Assembly: GCF_016598615.1 (NCBI RefSeq)
Contig: NZ_CP066831.1
Coordinates: 248,001-312,000, forward strand
Length of the DNA: 64,000 bases
Direction of reading: 5' to 3'
Source of the DNA: Streptomyces liliifuscus
GTDB taxonomy: Bacteria > Actinomycetota > Actinomycetes > Streptomycetales > Streptomycetaceae
The notes under the pieces were generated by a model. It ran no database searches and was not told the DNA's origin. It saw only the letters and a program-made list of their open reading frames with translations. Shown piece by piece: positions 63,084 to 64,000 of this stretch. The number at the start of each line of letters is the position of its first letter. Position 1 is the first letter of the stretch. The translations under genes and the position numbers were made by a program.

Positions 63084-64000
63084 ATGCACCTGCGTTCACC
63101 ACGCCTGCTGACCAGAACCGCCGTCCTCCTTGCGACCGTTGCCGCGAGCCTGCTGCCCGCCACCACCGCGCACGCCGCCGACACCAGCGTCACGGTGGAC
63201 TTCGCCACCGCAGGCGGCGCCCCCGCCCACCGTGCCTCCGGAATCATCTACGGGATGAGCCCGGACGGCTCGCTCCCCCAGGACCACTTCTTCAAGGACA
63301 TCAAGTGGCACTACATGCGAGCCGGTGGTGCCCAGCTCGACAACGGCGGCTACGCCACCAGCCTCGCCGCCTACCAGACCCGCTGGAACGCCACCCTGGC
63401 CCAGTACAAACGCACCGTCGCCCTCGGCGGCACGTTCGTCCTGCTCCCCCACGACCTGTGGGGCGCCGACGGCACCACCAGCCAGGGCTGGCCCGGTGAC
63501 AACGGTGACTGGACCAAGTTCGACAACTTCGTCACCCAACTCATCAGCGACGTACGCGCCAACAACATGACCGTCCAGTGGGACCTGTGGAACGAACCCG
63601 ACCTCAGCATCTTCTGGGGCGCCCCGCAGAGCCAGTACCTGCAGATGTGGTCACGGTTCCACGCCCGAGTGCGGGCCGCATTCCCCAACCAGCTCATCGT
63701 CGGCCCCAGCACCGCGAGGCAGCCGAACTCCTCCAACGGTTGGTGGACGACCTTCCTCACCCACGCGAGGACCAACAACGTCGCCCCGGACATCTGGAGT
63801 TGGCACGACCTGCCGGGCGACCCGGTCGCCGACGTCGGCCGAGCCGACTCGACCCTCGCCGCGGCCGGGTTGACCAACACCCGCCCCTACCAGATCAACG
63901 AGTACGCCCCTCTCGACATGCAGCACCCGGGCGGAGGCGCCTGGTACATCGGCCGCCTGGAACGAGCCGGAGCCGACGGACTGCGCGCCAACTGGGCATC
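63084..64000 (+). CDS. Secreted clan GH-A glycoside hydrolase, cut by the window edge
   Basis: 306 residues visible; the gene runs past the right edge. The signal peptide RTAVLLATVAASLLPATTAH precedes a catalytic domain with DLWNEPDLSIF (acid/base Glu at about 170) and YQINEYAPLD (nucleophile Glu at about 272). ATG 63084 follows GGGAGAG. It lies 95 bp downstream of the first glycosidase in the same direction, so it is probably co-transcribed. The two are distantly related (both have a DFATxxG/DLATxxG start and a GIIYG/GSLYG turn), suggesting complementary action on one polymer. Confidence 0.88.
   Translation, partial: MHLRSPRLLTRTAVLLATVAASLLPATTAHAADTSVTVDFATAGGAPAHRASGIIYGMSPDGSLPQDHFFKDIKWHYMRAGGAQLDNGGYATSLAAYQTRWNATLAQYKRTVALGGTFVLLPHDLWGADGTTSQGWPGDNGDWTKFDNFVTQLISDVRANNMTVQWDLWNEPDLSIFWGAPQSQYLQMWSRFHARVRAAFPNQLIVGPSTARQPNSSNGWWTTFLTHARTNNVAPDIWSWHDLPGDPVADVGRADSTLAAAGLTNTRPYQINEYAPLDMQHPGGGAWYIGRLERAGADGLRANWA

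Overview
The window looks like a stretch of a Streptomyces (or closely related actinomycete) chromosome, probably an accessory or arm region. It is very GC-rich, the third codon position is almost always G or C, GTG and TTG starts are common, and the families present (ECF sigma with SnoaL tail, DUF6069, DUF4760, HxlR, DUF6355, CbrC, an nSTAND1-WD40 protein, MsiK-type sugar importers) are typical of that group. There are no tRNA, rRNA or CRISPR features. Decay is heavy: at least a dozen insertion-sequence remnants and several host genes with single-base frameshifts or nonsense codons.

Layout. 0.5-4.5 kb: broken VOC gene, then a lipoprotein and fused double permease of an Opp/Nik-type importer behind a DtxR/DmdR-like iron box, with no ATPase. 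4.7-6.5 kb: quinone-type oxidoreductase divergent from a TetR regulator, with a dyad between them. 6.5-7.4 kb: femX, nuclease and IS630 fragments. 8.1-9.9 kb: two-component pair. 10.6-11.3 kb: IS remnants. 11.4-13.2 kb: ECF sigma, cupin-like and DUF6069 operon. 14.2-16.2 kb: decayed MerR gene divergent from a SnoaL-like gene, with matched promoter/operator sites. 17.9-20.3 kb: Ser/Thr kinase and a coupled membrane partner with a similar outer domain. 20.6-23.7 kb: XylFGH-like sugar importer. 23.7-32.9 kb: IS cluster interleaved with GlxA/epimerase, Rrf2/SDR, DinB and CbrC genes. 33.0-34.6 kb: SDR/TetR divergent pair with a perfect operator. 36.8-40.6 kb: 1276-residue HTH-nSTAND1-WD40 protein. 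40.9-42.3 kb: HxlR/methyltransferase pair. 44.2-49.8 kb: metallophosphoesterase, GNAT, and an HxlR-controlled redox operon (azoreductase, DsbA-like, NAD(P)H-binding protein). 50.4 kb: a recA gene without recX, preceded by an SOS-like box. 52.6-53.5 kb: second oxidoreductase. 53.9-64 kb: polysaccharide utilisation locus.

How the genes work together. The clearest system is the locus at 53.9-64 kb. A LacI repressor probably binds four CGAACCGGTTC-type palindromes and controls itself and two secreted clan GH-A glycosidases. On the other strand lie a sugar-binding lipoprotein, two permeases and a GH63-type cytoplasmic glycosidase. Oligosaccharide cut outside the cell would be imported and finished inside. 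Most other units are one-regulator/one-enzyme divergent pairs (TetR, Rrf2, HxlR, MerR, GlxA) with visible inverted repeats between the genes. The most unusual items are the iron-box transporter lacking an ATPase, the kinase/partner pair, the IS630 copy placed exactly in a CTAG shared by two convergent stop codons, the recA copy without recX, and the nSTAND1-WD40 protein with the remnant of another WD40 protein nearby.
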